This document shows positions 49,535 through 61,430 of a stretch of 64,000 bases of DNA, one piece after another; the first letter of the stretch is position 1; the number at the start of each line of letters is the position of its first letter. The stretch comes from Megaustenia siamemsis (Eukaryota; Mollusca; Gastropoda; Stylommatophora; Ariophantidae), in assembly GCA_032433765.1 (NCBI GenBank), contig JAVIAB010000092.1, positions 36,197,316-36,261,315 on the forward strand. Direction: 5' to 3'. Below the pieces are notes generated by a model. The model did not search any database, had not been told where the DNA came from, and saw nothing but the letters and a program-made list of their open reading frames with translations. A program made the translations under genes and the position numbers.

Positions 49535-50766
49535 TTATGTTCAAACCCTTGAAAACATTTTCAAAAATCTGCCAACTCGCAGCAATAAAATATATCGTGT
49601 TGTTCAATGTAAACATTGCTTAGTCCATAGCTCGAATATAAATAAGCTGCCATTTTCATTGATAATTGTATTCTAACACACGTTATTTTTCTTATTTGTT
49701 TTTACATTTGTCTTGCAAGTATTTGTCTGAAACGTGCACATTAAAAAGGTCATTAAATATAGATGATTGCGTTGTATGTTTTGCTGTGGTTTACAAGCTA
49801 CCACATGTGCTCATTTAGACCCAAAACATCCTACATCAACTCTGTAACTTTGGAATCGGGCTTATCTTCTTTCTTCGACCACACCTTTTTTTCTGAGACT
49901 TGTTTGTCACGTGTTTCGTGGGGAGATACAGGATCTGGATCACTTCGGCTGCAATGATAGCAGCTCTCAGTGTTGAGTTTCTGTCAGCTTTCAGCTCATT
50001 TACTTCCCTTAGTACTGAGCCCTTGAAACATTTACCGTCCTTAATATCAATCAGGTATCTAATGAAACATATTTTCTTGCAATTTTGAGAACTGTTTTCT
50101 TTCATTATGTTTCCGCTAAGCTAATTGCCGCTATAAATGGGTGACACGCATTACCTTTCTTTTTTAAACAGAAAATTTCTTAGTGTATTTCTTCCTTATC
50201 AAGTGAAATACCAGGGACATTTTTGTTTCCTTTTAGACATTTTTTTTCCACAATGTATCCCAGTTTCTGGGTCATCCCATTTCTTGAGAAACGATTTTTT
50301 TTTTTTAAACGAATTTCTTTGCATTTTTTTTTAGCTCAGCAAGATTCCATATCAGGGCCATTACGTGCAAATTTATAATCTTTCTTTATATGTGCCTTGG
50401 CAGTTTTATCTTCTTGTTTTAAATGTCGTTAGATGTCTTATTATTGTCTGAACATGTAGAAATGTCTTCACTCTGCGTGTTCATTTCTCGCGTGGAGTTT
50501 GTATGTCTTTCTGCCGACCTTCAGAACGTAACTATTCAAATTCTGCAAATAGTGAAGATTTAGATACTCAGCCTTTTAAAAATTTGTTAGCATTTTTTTG
50601 TGTATGTAAGTTTAGATGTATACCTGATTAAAAAAAAACAACAATGAACAAGTGATTGATTGAAAATCAAGCATTTCATGCTGTGTACATGTGAAAGTGT
50701 AGAAGGGTAGACTCTTTTCGTTTATGAACAACAACCAAATATAGATTATAGTATAGATTGACAAAC
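49535..50766. other. No gene recognised
   Basis: AT-rich sequence, including long T runs near 50290-50335. An 89-residue minus-strand frame (49836-50105) is not supported by any motif. Confidence 0.45.
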
Positions 50767-51345
50767 TAACAACTGACAGATTGACTAACTAAATAACAAA
50801 CAAACTGACGGACTAACTAACTAAATAACAAACAAACTGACGGACTAACTAACTAAATAACAAACAAACTGACGAACTAACTAACTAAATAACAAACAAA
50901 CTGACGAACTAACTAACTAAATAACAAACAAACTGACGAGCTAACTAACTAAATAACAAACAAACTGACGAACTAACTAACTAAATAACAAACAAACTGA
51001 CGAACTAACTAACTAAATAACAAACAAACTGACGAACTAACTAACTAAATAACAAACAAACTGACGGACTAACTAACTAAATAACAAACAAACTGACGAC
51101 TGGACTAACTAAATAACAAACAAACTGACGAACTAACTAACTAAATAACAAACAAACTGACGAACTAACTAACTAAATAACAAACAAACTGACGAACTAA
51201 CTAACTAAATAACCAACAAACTGACGAACTAACTAACTAAATAACAAACAAACTGACGAACTAACTAACTAAATAACAAACAAACTGACGGACTAACTAA
51301 CTAAATAACAAACAAACTGACGACTGGACTAACTAAATAATGAAC
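50767..51345. repeat. 32-bp minisatellite, about 18 copies
   Basis: The unit AACTAACTAACTAAATAACA plus AACAAACTGACG repeats every 32 bases, nearly without change. A variant with GACTGGACTAAC occurs twice (near 51098 and 51325), suggesting a larger block was copied. A degenerate tail of AACT words continues to about 51480. Nearly all C sits in the CTAACTAA and CTGACG words. Confidence 0.96.
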
Positions 51346-51480
51346 TGACTGACGAATGAACTGAATAAATAAATAAATAACAAACTGACGGATGGACTAA
51401 CTAACTAACTAACTAACGAACGAACTAACTGTCTGACTAATTAAACAACTAATTACTAACTAATTAACTAACCAACTAAT

Positions 51481-52775
51481 TGACTGGCCATTAAAACAAA
51501 TCATTAACCAACTTTACTATATTTTCATTTAATTACTAAAACTCAACACCTGGAGTTAAAAGCAATTCGATTTGTTCCGCTATAGTAAAAGAAAGATAAG
51601 ATAACTGTTCAGCGACTTATAAACAGCCTGATATCAATATGAAAACTCTGACTCCTTAGACAGACATACAAGACACACAGGAGTAGAAGAAACTATCGAT
51701 ACTATGACATGCCTCTTTTTAGTGGAACTGAGGCACAGTACAAAGTACTCAATTTCACGTCCAATCGTCTAATCGATTTCGATAATATTACTTCTTCGCA
51801 AGATCTCTATGTACTCGACTAACTATCGGTATTCGAGTCAAATGGATTCTTATCAGATGTACACGAATAAGAGACGTTCTTGTGTAATTGTTGAACACGA
51901 ATACTCTGATTTCTTGCCTAGGGCGTTACAGACAAGAACATTATTTATAACCGGAATGACGCCATGAAAGGGCGTTGGAGGAAGATTCTAGACACTTGAA
52001 CTATCGATACGTCTGAAATAGGCTTCATGAGCTGGACATCTATAGACGTCATATCCGTTAGATAGGAACTAGACAAAATGGTCTGTATGTGAAGGAGTTG
52101 ACAGGAGAGTACAATAAATTACATTTTATTGAGTAACGGAAGAAGGTCGATAAACTAAGATTTAGCCAGCCCAGAGTTTCACCAACACATTTATTCACAT
52201 TTTGTTTTCTACGTCCGTGAAAGATGAAATGTTTGAAATTATTATAAAGGGAAAACAATAAAACAGCGGTCGTGTTATATATTTCTTGCTGTTAAATATA
52301 ATTGTATATTTACTTATTTCGATAATTGTGTTTTATCATATTAATTCAGTTGTCTCTAAATTAGACTTGGATACTGAGGTCATTAAACATCACTGACGAC
52401 GGTGTAGTTCCGAAGAAGACTATAACGAAAGGGAACAAGAATGACATTTTGAAAAAAAAAAATAATATCGTGGTACCAATCACAAAATATCATTTATACC
52501 AAATGAGCAGTAATTTATAGATTGTATACACGAGTTTATAGAATGAGAATAGCATTAATAACGATCATCGGTAATGAATAACACCAACACCAACTATTCG
52601 TGTAGTTTCGTCCAATAAATATTTGTCTGCAACACAAGTATTCAGCTCTACTGGGATATACTTGCCTTAATAGGGAAGTACAGAAATACAATTTATTCCC
52701 GAGCTGTGATCGTAACCCTATGCAATGGTCATGAGAACGCCTGCGCGTAAGACATTGTCCACGACAGCTAATTTT
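51481..52775. other. No gene recognised
   Basis: AT-rich sequence with no repeat family matched in the window. Confidence 0.5.
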
Positions 52776-52955
52776 TTAGTTAGCCGAGTGGCAGTGTTAC
52801 CTAGCGTTCGGCTTCTCGTGGCAAGGCGTAGTGCCATGGAGTACGGGTTCGATCCTGCTACGGACCATATATTGTTCTTTGTTTTTTTTCTGTTGTTTAT
52901 TTGTCATTTTTTTCTGAGTGCTGTAATACATACCTCTTCCTCCTATGATTCCCAC
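52776..52955 (+). mobile_element. SINE-C, tRNA Leu/Ser-like head
   Basis: The head has an A box (TTAGCCGAGTGGCAG) and a B box (CGGGTTCGATCCTGC), with extra bases between them as in tRNAs that carry a long variable arm. It is not a clean tRNA, because the stems do not close properly. The body following at 52907-52950 (TTTCTGAGTGCTGTAATACA) recurs at 60390-60435, so this is a dispersed element. Confidence 0.65.
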
Positions 52956-55021
52956 AAGTTTTTTTTTATAACTGAAACAATACAAGTTTTTTGATAACTT
53001 GAAACAACAATAATTCAACAAAATTCAAATATAGCCGAAACAAAAAGAGTGTGCGCTAGTTGTTCATTAGCTTAAGCCTTTGCTTGAATTTAATAGTGTA
53101 GCTTAGTTTAATTGTTATTGTATATTGTTATTTAAACTGTTAAAAGTTTAAATGTTAATGTGTTATATTGGCAATTCATTTGATGGTTGGTGTATCTCCA
53201 GCCCTAGAAATATATTCGATCATTGAAGGCACATAACGTCATGTGCTTCATTTCATTTGTTTACGAAAGCCAATTTTTTTCATTTGTAGGAATTTATCTG
53301 ATGCTGGATGTGTTTCGAAATTGTTAACAATATCTTCATTTCTCATTCTGTCTTTTGCAGTAACATTAATAGACTTTCAGAAATCTAAATACACTAGCTG
53401 GAATATTTCATTGCTGCTTCTTAGACAAGAACACAGACTGGCATAAATAAGAATGAGAATAAATGAAGAAAAACATGCATAACAAATTACAATATCGGAT
53501 CATTTTTTGTCTTCTTTTACTGCTGCAAACTTGTGACCTTACATCTTTTTTTTGTGTGTGAACGTATTTTCTCATATTGTTAGTATAGATAATTTCTTTT
53601 TCTTCTTTGGGGTTAATGTCTACTTCATGGCGAGGCATGATCTGTTCAACCTCTGTTTGAGTCTTCCAAGTTATATTAGACCACAATTGCCATCCAGAAT
53701 GATAGTTGAATCTATTTTCTTGGGTTATCCTGAAATTTACATGCTTGTTTATTTGGTAAAACTGCTTGCTGTTGATTTTTTTTTTTTTACTCGTTTGGGA
53801 AGTTTTATTACGGCTCTGAATACAAAATAATAATAATAATAAAACTATCTTTACAACACATAGTACCATTGCTGGTGTATGTCGGGGGGTAACGATAGAA
53901 CCTGAGGGGTAAAGGCCGCTTGTCAAGCAGTCGCCACGACGTGTGAGACTCAGGATTTTTATTTTATCCACCATAGAAAAAATTATTTCTGTCTACCGTG
54001 AGGTTTCGAACACTGTAAGCCGACTTTTCAGCCAGCGGCCACGCGCACCTGGATATTTATACATATCTCCTCTCGGCATAGAACCGTGGGAAATAGATTA
54101 TTTACAACGCAATACTATTGAGTAGTAATGGTTTTATTCATTTGTATTTGTTTGTCGATGTTTTAGTAAACGTGACCACTGCATTTGCCAAATGAGATTA
54201 TCCTCCCGTTTATTTATCGGCATTAGTTCTTTGAAAACGTGCTTACAAGAGACTTAAACTCCTTGGCCTGCTTAAGTTAGTTCCCTTTGACATGCATGTT
54301 AAGTGTACCAGGTGTTCCTGCTTTGAGCGTGATTATTTCCATGTTGCGTAGTTCAGGGGCATAATTGAATCAAACTATAAATTATTTCAGCTTATTTTCA
54401 TAATAAGAGTTCAACATTATACAATTTCAGCTTATCTTCATACAGAGTCAAGCTGCATAGAATTTTACCTTATCTAACTTGTTTTTTTTCTACATTTGTC
54501 ATCTGTATATTTCAGTTCTTTCATTGAGTTATATTTTTAATTTGTTTTGAAGTCGCCCATCAGCAACTGGGCTGACAAAAGATGAACGACCAATGCTTGC
54601 GTGATGATTGGCAATAAACAGAGCAGATTCAGACCTACTCTACTGTAGTGGTGCCCATGCAAACAGACTAGCCAGACTAAGCATATCGAAGAAGAAATAC
54701 AACCTGCTACTCAACATTTTTATAACCGAAGAGTAAGACAGATCTTCGGGCCAAAGGGCATAGATATCGCGGGTCTGACGTAAAATAGTGGCACAAATGG
54801 TAGAGCACATTTAACGTATTTTTAAGTGAAAAAATAATGTTGAGACTGTATCAAGCAGCTTTACTTAAAGGAGATAGTACATGACTATAAAAGTTTCGGC
54901 CACACGTCTTTGCCATTATGACAAAGCAACAAGGAAGAAGAACGTGCTCATGGATTGATACTTAGCTTCTGTCAGAGCATTGTTGGGACATCTCCACGAG
55001 ATCTTTCGATGATGACCTCTG
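52956..55021. other. No gene recognised
   Basis: AT-rich sequence. A 188-residue minus-strand frame (53408-53974) has lysine/asparagine-rich translation and no domain, and I do not call it. A GC-richer patch lies at 53875-54080. Confidence 0.4.
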
Positions 55022-55092
55022 ACATGGTTTTACTTACATTTATATATATATATATATATATATACAAGTAAATTGGCTGACCAAACACATTT
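55022..55092. repeat. TA-centred spacer repeat, copy 1
   Basis: GACATGGTTTTACTTACATT, then a TA run, then AAGTAAATTGGCTGACCAAA. The same unit occurs at 55449-55500 and, split by RTE-2, at 55501-55523 plus 56727-56823. Confidence 0.85.
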
Positions 55093-55094
55093 GG

Positions 55095-55440
55095 GGGCCA
55101 CAGTAACCTAATTGGGAAAACCACCCGACTGGACTACCAACGTTTGGACAACCCGTGTTCGATTCCCTCTGGGAGTAGTGTGAATTCTACTCTTGGTTTG
55201 AAAAATAAAATACCCCCACGGTCGACCCAGCCGTTGGCAGAAATAGTTACCAGGGTATTACGAAATGGTTACCAGGGTATTACCTTGGGAAGATGAGGAA
55301 TGTCGCCTCGCATCTGAATTTCGATGCTTGAGGCGACACTATACAGAAATCTCCGAACATTTCTGGATAGGTGACCGAGCACATATGGGTGTGAACTCCG
55401 TTGCTAAGACACCGGTTCAAGTCTCGTACTTTACCTTTAC
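55095..55440 (+). mobile_element. SINE-D, tRNA-like head
   Basis: GGGGGCCACAGTAACCTAAT with an A-box-like part and a B box (GTGTTCGATTCCCTC) near 55150, followed by a body. A GTCGCCTCGCATC...GATGCTTGAGGCGAC inverted repeat could form a hairpin (55302-55338). A second tRNA-like word, CACCGGTTCAAGTCTC, lies near 55415, and the element ends in TTTACC repeats. It is flanked by the TA-centred spacer repeats. Confidence 0.6.
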
Positions 55441-55448
55441 CTTTACAG

Positions 55449-55500
55449 ATGGTTTTACTTACATTTATATATATAAGAGAATATTGGCTGACCAAACACG
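55449..55500. repeat. TA-centred spacer repeat, copy 2
   Basis: ATGGTTTTACTTACATTTAT followed by TATATAAGAGAATATTGG and CTGACCAAACACG. This is a short form with few TA units. Confidence 0.85.
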
Positions 55501-55523
55501 TGGTTTTACTTACATTTATATAT

Positions 55524-56726
55524 CATCATCATGAACCATGCCGGTTGGCGTAGGCGATCATGTCCCTCCACAGTCTTCTATTTACAGTGCATCGTATCAG
55601 TTCTGTTGTTGACTGTTTTCCATGCCATGACACCAAGCTATCCAGTATTTTCTCTGTTTGTCGTCCGCGATCTCTCTTTCCTTTTATTTTGCCAGTTGTA
55701 ACCAAGTATTCCAACTTTCCTCTTCTCATGATGTGCCCGAAAACATGTTGATTGCTTCTTTCTGATGTTTTTTTAAGAGCTCCCTTTTTGGTTGGCTCTT
55801 TGAGAACTTCCTCATTGGTACTTTTATCAGTCCAGGGAACTTTCAACATTCTTCTGAGAAATCCCATCTCTGTGGCCTCTAATCGTCTTTTCATTTGTTT
55901 GTCTACTGTCCATGATTCGCTTCCACAGGTCAGAATTGGTTCTATATAGCACCGATGAACTCTCTTTCTCATTTGTATTGACATAGATTTGTTGCATAAG
56001 ATATTTTTTCATTTTCTGAAATGCTATTTTGGCCTGAGCTATTCTGCTTTTTATTTCTGTGGTGCATCTCCCATCTGAATTGTGCCCAAGTATTTGAAAC
56101 GTTGTACTTGTTTCAGATTTGTCTTGTTTATTTTTATGCTGCATGATGGTGATGATTGTTTCTTCGATATAACCATTACTTCTGTTTTCTTACTATTCAG
56201 ACTGAGACCTTTCTTGTTGCTTAATTCTACTATTATGTCTATCATTTCTTGTAGTTCGTTCTCTGTCTCTGCTATTAAGACTGTGTCATCCACATATCGT
56301 AAATTATTTATGTTGTGACCGTTGACTTCAATTCCTTTTTTGTCTACTATTGATCTCATAATATATTCGCTGTAAAGTGAAAACAAATCCGGTGATAGAA
56401 CACACCCTTGTCTGACTCCTTGTTTTATAGATTGGAATTGTCCTGTTTGGTTGTTAATTCGAATAGCTGCTGTTTGTTGCCAGTACATGTTTTTTATTAT
56501 TCGCAGATCCTTGCCATCAATGTTTAATTTCTCAAGCATATTTATTATTTCCACGTGCTTAACTTTGTCAAATGCTTTCGTGTAGTCTATAAAGCACATT
56601 AGATCTTTCTTAACCTCTATAGATCTTTCTATCAATGTCCTTAAGATGCATATTGCATTATTGGTGCCCTTTCCTTCCACAAATCCGCATTGTTCCTCAC
56701 TTATTTCTGGTTTTATTTTGTCCTTA
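55524..56726 (-). mobile_element. RTE-2 retrotransposon, RT and 3' end, with 23-bp TSD
   Basis: A minus-strand element bounded by a perfect 23-base direct repeat at 55501-55523 and 56727-56749 (starts TGGTTTTACTTACATTTAT). Its 5' end is truncated within the RT finger region, and the 3' end is CATGATGATGATA on the minus strand. This is the longest readable RTE-2 and was used as the reference for the other copies. Confidence 0.93.
55529..56680 (-). pseudogene. RTE-2 reverse transcriptase, truncated and frameshifted
   Basis: The first 209 residues (56680-56051) carry CFIDYTKAFDKVKH (palm A), QSIKQGVRQGCVLSPDLFS and NNLRYVDDTVLIAETENEL. The polymerase box is YVDD at 56284-56295, where the sister copy at 61582-63002 has YADD. 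KYLGTIQMGD follows, and then the frame changes. The post-RT region is open again (55984-55529) with CYIEPILTCGSESW, RRMLKVPW, GHIMRRGKLEYLVTTG and a final stop. The endonuclease and N-terminal RT are absent. Confidence 0.9.
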
Positions 56727-56739
56727 TGGTTTTACTTAC

Positions 56740-56796
<57 letters not shown>

Positions 56797-56823
56797 AGTA
56801 AATTGGCTTACCAAACATATGGT
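56727..56823. repeat. TA-centred spacer repeat, copy 3 (right part)
   Basis: Starts with the RTE-2 target-site duplication, then a TA run of about 46 bases, then AAGAGTAAATTGGCTTACCA. It is the continuation of 55501-55523. Confidence 0.85.
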
Positions 56824-56983
56824 TTTGAAGTTTTGAACGTTACTGTTCTTTGTTTCATATTTCCTGGCCGTACAGTCGTTTTAATATAAAAGACTATATT
56901 TCTTTCCCGTCTTTTTAAATAAAAAAGCTATAAATATATTTTACTTTTACTTAGTTTGATAAATGATAACCTATTACCTTATA

Positions 56984-57225
56984 CTAGAGCAGGGCAGCTT
57001 AGTGGTCAATGAACTTGACTACTTAGTACAAAAGCTTTGGTGATATCCATAACAACGGCCTCTAGGTTCACCCAGACTTAAAGGAGTGATAATTTTACAA
57101 TGAAAATGTGACAAACTTGCAAGATATCGTCCACATCACCCATAGAATGTGCCGTTAGTCATTGAAAAATATATACCTTAACATATTTCCAATACTCCTT
57201 AAGGCGTGAAAGAACCTATCATTTA
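56984..57225 (+). mobile_element. SINE-A, very diverged copy
   Basis: GCTTAGTGGTCAATGAACTTGACTAC and later CTAGGTTCACCCAGACTTAA align with the SINE-A head and body. The B box is lost, and the end CTTAAGGCGTGAAAG corresponds to the GCCACTTGGCGTGACGG part. This is the oldest SINE-A copy in the window. Confidence 0.65.
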
Positions 57226-57269
57226 ATTGTAAACTGTTTTATTACTACCGTGAGTACCAGTAATTTATA

Positions 57270-57398
57270 CAATCATGGAGTCGCATAGACTCAAGATGCA
57301 ACAAAACTTCCCAAATCATTGGGCAACTATTACCACTGTTGTGCAACAAAGAATTAACACTAGAGGCAAAACTGACACTCAAAAACAGAATCTTCATC
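57270..57398 (+). mobile_element. RTE-4 copy, left part (split)
   Basis: GACTCAAGATGCAACAAAAC to AGAATCTTCATC aligns with 38880-38995. The element is interrupted at 57398 and resumes at 58004. Confidence 0.8.
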
Positions 57399-57521
57399 AT
57401 AAAGGGTTAAGGCATAAAAATGCGAAGCTGCAGTAAAGCTGAATGTGAGGAAAAATTAAAAAAATAGAAAAAAATGGTATGAAAGAAGCTTTACGTGATA
57501 AGTGGACGACACAGACTAAGC

Positions 57522-57550
57522 GACGTTTTGGCCCAATAGGCCTTCATCAG
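57522..57550 (-). ncRNA. Hammerhead-like core, left arm, damaged
   Basis: The inverted partner of 57898-57926. On the minus strand CTGATGA and the GGCC/GGCC helix II are kept, but the conserved GAAA reads AAAA, so the catalytic G is lost and this copy should not cleave. Confidence 0.45.
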
Positions 57551-57897
57551 GAACAAAAAAACAAAAAAAAAACACACACAACTAATAACGAAACAACCAA
57601 AACAAAAACAATCGAAATGTGTTAAAGAAAACAAAATTATCTATCCTGTGTGTAAACAGAGGTCCCTTGTGTTTGCACACTGACCCCTGTGTGAACTCCT
57701 CTGGTTCTGTGTGCATTTGCGCACATTTCTGCACGTTTCTGTACGTTCACGACAGCCGCACTTGGTTGCTATTTCCTTTTGTTTTGACCTCTGTTTACAC
57801 ACAGGATATATAATTTTGTTTTCTTTAACACATTTCGATTGTTTTTGTTTTGGTTGTTTCGTTATAGTTTTGTGGGTGTGTGTTTTTTTGTTTGTTC

Positions 57898-57926
57898 CTG
57901 ATGAAGGCCTATTGGGCCGAAACGTC
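57898..57926 (+). ncRNA. Hammerhead-like core, right arm, intact core bases
   Basis: CTGATGA (57898-57904), one A, a GGCC/GGCC helix II with loop TATTG, then GAAACGTC (57919-57926). In a minimal type I hammerhead, ACGU after GAA forms a two-pair helix III and cleavage follows the GUC. Helix I at the flanks is very poor here (one G-C pair next to U-U mismatches), and the extra A next to helix II is unusual, so activity is uncertain. Confidence 0.45.
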
Positions 57927-58003
57927 GTTTAGTCTGTATCGTACACTTATCACGTAAAGCTTCTTACATACCATTTTTTTCTATTTTTTAAATTTTTCCT
58001 TCC

Positions 58004-58425
58004 AATCTTCATCCTAACGTTATGCTACTAATGCCAATGCTGGACACTAGACTCAAGAAAAATAAGAAAAGTAACAACTACCGAGATGAAATATGTTAGA
58101 CGAATGACAGGAAACAGAGAAATAAGATCCCAAAATGAAGAACAAAAGCTATCAGTAATTTCAGCCATAAAATATATAAAGAAACAACATATAAAATGGT
58201 TTCTCTGCGTGATAAGGCAGAAAGACCAAAACCTTAAGACAACGAGCCTTTAAAAAACGTTGCAAGTACACCAGACTCATAGATCGGCCAGAAGAAGAAA
58301 GATTGATAGAATATTTGAAGCACTAGGAAACGACAGCCGCTGATGCCAACAAAAAGCAAACGACTGCAAACTATATTTCCCCGCGACACTGGAAGGCAAA
58401 TAATGAAGGAAAAAATAAAGTAGAA
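58004..58425 (+). mobile_element. RTE-4 copy, right part (split)
   Basis: From CCTAACGTTATGCTACTAATGC it follows the family's C-terminal region: EMKYVRRMTGN-like, IRQKDQNLKTTSL-like and an A-rich GAAGAAGAAAC end. It joins 57270-57398 once the foldback insertion is removed. Confidence 0.8.
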
Positions 58426-60389
58426 GAAGAAACAATAATTGGCGTGCAGCCTCTAAATCATCTCCTATATTCTGTTACAGAGAAATATCTAGTGTAACTT
58501 CCCAGACTTTAGTGGCTAATTTCTTTAGACGACTTTTGCGGTCTGACTCGAGTCCAACTTGTCTGGATTAATCACACTAACTTATGAACACTTGAATGTA
58601 TTTTTAAGCAAATAGTGAATTTCTCGTTGTAAAATTGTATATATAAGAGTGCGTGTGTTTGTTAAATATGACTTTAAGTTAATAATAATAATGTGCGTGA
58701 TAGCATCTGAGAAGGATTCATTGTTCTTTATATATAACCTGGAGGCGAAGGCGCGCCTCCCAGCACCAGAGCTGGAAGTTGTCAACGATCCACAGCTGAT
58801 GGCTTGCGCCAGGATCGGTGAACCAGAACCATCCAGACCCTACTCCATCCCTCCGTGGTGCCTCTAGTAACAGACTAACCTGTTTAGTCTGACCAAGCGA
58901 GTAGGGATCGAAAAGGGAAGACAACCCGGTACTCAAAATGTCATGCTGAAGTTGGATGTGTTGGGCCGAAAGGCGCAAATATCACACTTATACTGTAAAC
59001 CACAACACAACGCAGACACGCCTACTTAACGTCCTTTTAAGGGCGGATGATGACGAGGTACACTCCTTAAGTCATCGGGCGAACGCAAGCAAGCATATAA
59101 AGTCTGTATGTGTCTATGGAGACGGAATTGTGCACATTGAACGCGTGTTATACATATCTTTTGTTTATCCATTAGCAAAAACAAAACAGAAATATGCTGA
59201 GGAAAAAAAAAACATTAAATTATAGGTACACATCACGTCATCAAATTACTTGTCTTTTAACCTTGACAATTTTCTGAGTTTCCGAAAGTACACTTGTTGT
59301 TTGTGCAAATGTTGATGTGTGGGTGTTGGCAGCAAATTTTCTTTATTACGATATAGTTTCATTTGCAAATACATAAACACACACTGCGGTACATATGATG
59401 TTAAGTCAACTTTATTCTTGGGCTGCTTCTGTCTTGGCTACCTTGAACATTCCCTTTATAGATTACTTTTGGTAGGGTATTGTATTTCTTTACATGTCAC
59501 ACAAATTCAGTTGCTCTTTTCGAATTGCGATATGTAGTTCTTTTTTTTTTTTAGCTAATTCAGAACTTATATTTACTACGAGTTGCTAATTTACATATGT
59601 GATTATAAAGAAATAAAAAAATATATATACACATAACATGTGACACATACCGCCGTTACCACATTCTTGCACTAGCATTTAACACTCTATACAGACTATT
59701 CTATTGTATTCACTTTTTCAGAAACAAATCGATTATTTTCACCATTAAACCAATTTACTCTATTAATGAGCTGCTCTGTAATATTTATAACGGAAAGCTC
59801 AAATAAATTCACTTGTAATTTGTCATGCACCATTAGAAAAGCATCTCATTACACATTGTGCTTTATCCACCCAAACTGAAAGATGAATTGTAACATTCTT
59901 CACGCTGTTCGGATCTGACAAGGGATAACCTCTCGACACGCATCCACTTGTTTATTATGTAATTTGTAAATTACTCACAATAAGATAGGATTGTTATTGT
60001 ATTTGTTTTGTTTTGTTTTTGTGAGGGGGAGGTTGAGTTTGGGGGAGGAGGGAGTGTGGGGACTGAGGACATGTGGTGTTTAACCATTCATGAATTTGCT
60101 AGCAATAAGAAGGCAGGAAGCATCATACTCCCCGTGTTCTGAAGCATTCTCATTTTATTTAGATTTCAACTCTACAAATTATAATTAGGAATATAATCTG
60201 TTGGGATATGCAACTATTTTATTGTTTACAATTTAAGGAACCATAATTCTGTTGCAACTAGCAAATTAATTCGGGAGTTAAAAAGATATTTATCAAGAGA
60301 ACACTGCAAGTTGACACATGCAAACATAATACAGGAACAACGGTATTTCTATCTTTCTGTACTCGGAGAAAAGCTCAAACCGAGACATA
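58426..60389. other. No gene; GC-rich patch at 58737-58985
   Basis: The GC-rich patch has open frames on both strands (58649-58867 plus, 58718-58978 minus) but no recognised motif. Its end, GGGCCGAAAGGCGCAAATA near 58963, recurs near 36858. The rest is AT-rich. Confidence 0.4.
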
Positions 60390-60435
60390 CATTTTTCCGA
60401 GTGCTGTAAACATACCTCTTCCTCTGAAATGATTT
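60390..60435 (+). repeat. SINE-C body fragment
   Basis: TTTCCGAGTGCTGTAAACAT and ACCTCTTCCTC match 52907-52950. No tRNA head is present. Confidence 0.6.
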
Positions 60436-60600
60436 GCTGATTTATCGCCTCGGAAGTTTCCCTCTATAATAATATTGATTTATTATAATTTGTCTCCTAC
60501 TCTAGCTGTACTCGCTGCTCGGGAGTGCGCAACTCTAGAGGCCAGACAATATGTGATTCAAGAACAAAGGTATTTTAGCAGCACTCAAGGAAAACTGCTA

Positions 60601-61430
60601 TAGTCCGTTCAGAAATTCATAATCACACCTGAATTAGCTTTGCGTGATAACCGCTTGTTATTTAAGTTTCAAAATGTGCATGCAATCTTAGAATATTGAT
60701 GACGCAAAGATTTTGGTATTTTTTATTCCACAAACACAACAGATTTTGCACATCAGCGAATTCCTTTGATCTTTTATGACGATATTACACAAGTTGATTC
60801 AAATTTTAGAGTTTACAGTAATCGTGTTAAATTTTCCAGTATACCGCAATTCTTGTCAGAGGCGTATCTACATAGTGCTTAATTGTGGGTGTTGTTCGTT
60901 ATGTGTATTTGCAAACATGAATTCAATTGGTTACAATTGCTGATATAGTAAAAAAAAAATAACCTTTTGCATAGTTATAAATTTGCATTTCAAACTCATT
61001 GTAATTTAGATATAAATGTTGGTATTTAAAGTCAACAAATTGTCTACTGAGTCTTCACAAAATTAATAAAAATACGCCTTCCCTTCGGTAATTAATGCCC
61101 AGGCCGTGGTGCGTCATGTCGTTCAATAACAATTCGTTTTGTGCACGGGATTTTCCTGAAGTTAGTGTTTCTGCAATAGCCAAACTATTTTACGTCAACG
61201 ACCGCACCAAATTAATGTATATATCCTAAAATGGTGTCAAATTTGAACAGGGTGAATTTAATATAGCCTAAAGAAGGAAACTTTTTAACTAGATCAAATT
61301 TCTCAGAGCAAAAAATATTTCTATAACGTCATCAATATTCTAAGATTGCATGCAAATTTTGAAACCAAAATAACAAACGGTTATCACTCAATACTAATTC
61401 AGGTGTGATTATGAATTTCTGAACGGACTA
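60601..61430. mobile_element. MITE-like element with long TIRs and TA TSD
   Basis: Ends TAGTCCGTTCAGAAATTCAT and its complement, with inverted similarity over about 120 bases (including TTGCATGCAATCTTAGAATA on both sides). TA lies directly outside both ends (60599-60600, 61431-61432). The first bases are like those of the 40218-42508 transposon (TAG-T-CGTTCA-AAATTC), so it is probably a non-coding relative. The middle has no coding frame. Confidence 0.88.

Larger units (their letters stand above)
57399..58003. mobile_element. Foldback element, Penelope-like in character
   Basis: A 605-base insertion bounded by the direct repeat AATCTTCATC (57389-57398 and 58004-58013). It has two inverted arms of about 205 bases, 57459-57664 and about 57788-57999. 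The left arm runs AAAATGGTATGAAAGAAGCT to CCTGTGTGTAAACAGAGGTC, and the right arm is its complement with some changes. About 120 bases of unique sequence lie between. Each arm holds a hammerhead-like core. Inverted terminal segments, short variable target duplications and hammerhead motifs are known for Penelope-like retroelements, so this may be a non-autonomous derivative. No protein is encoded. Confidence 0.7.

Noticed and set aside
52776..52868. tRNA-Leu/Ser gene
   Set aside because: The boxes are present, but the acceptor stem does not pair and the flanking body recurs at 60390, so it is a SINE.
53408..53974. 188-codon minus-strand gene
   Set aside because: Lys/Asn-rich AT-driven composition, poly-K and no domain or neighbouring exon signal that I could support.
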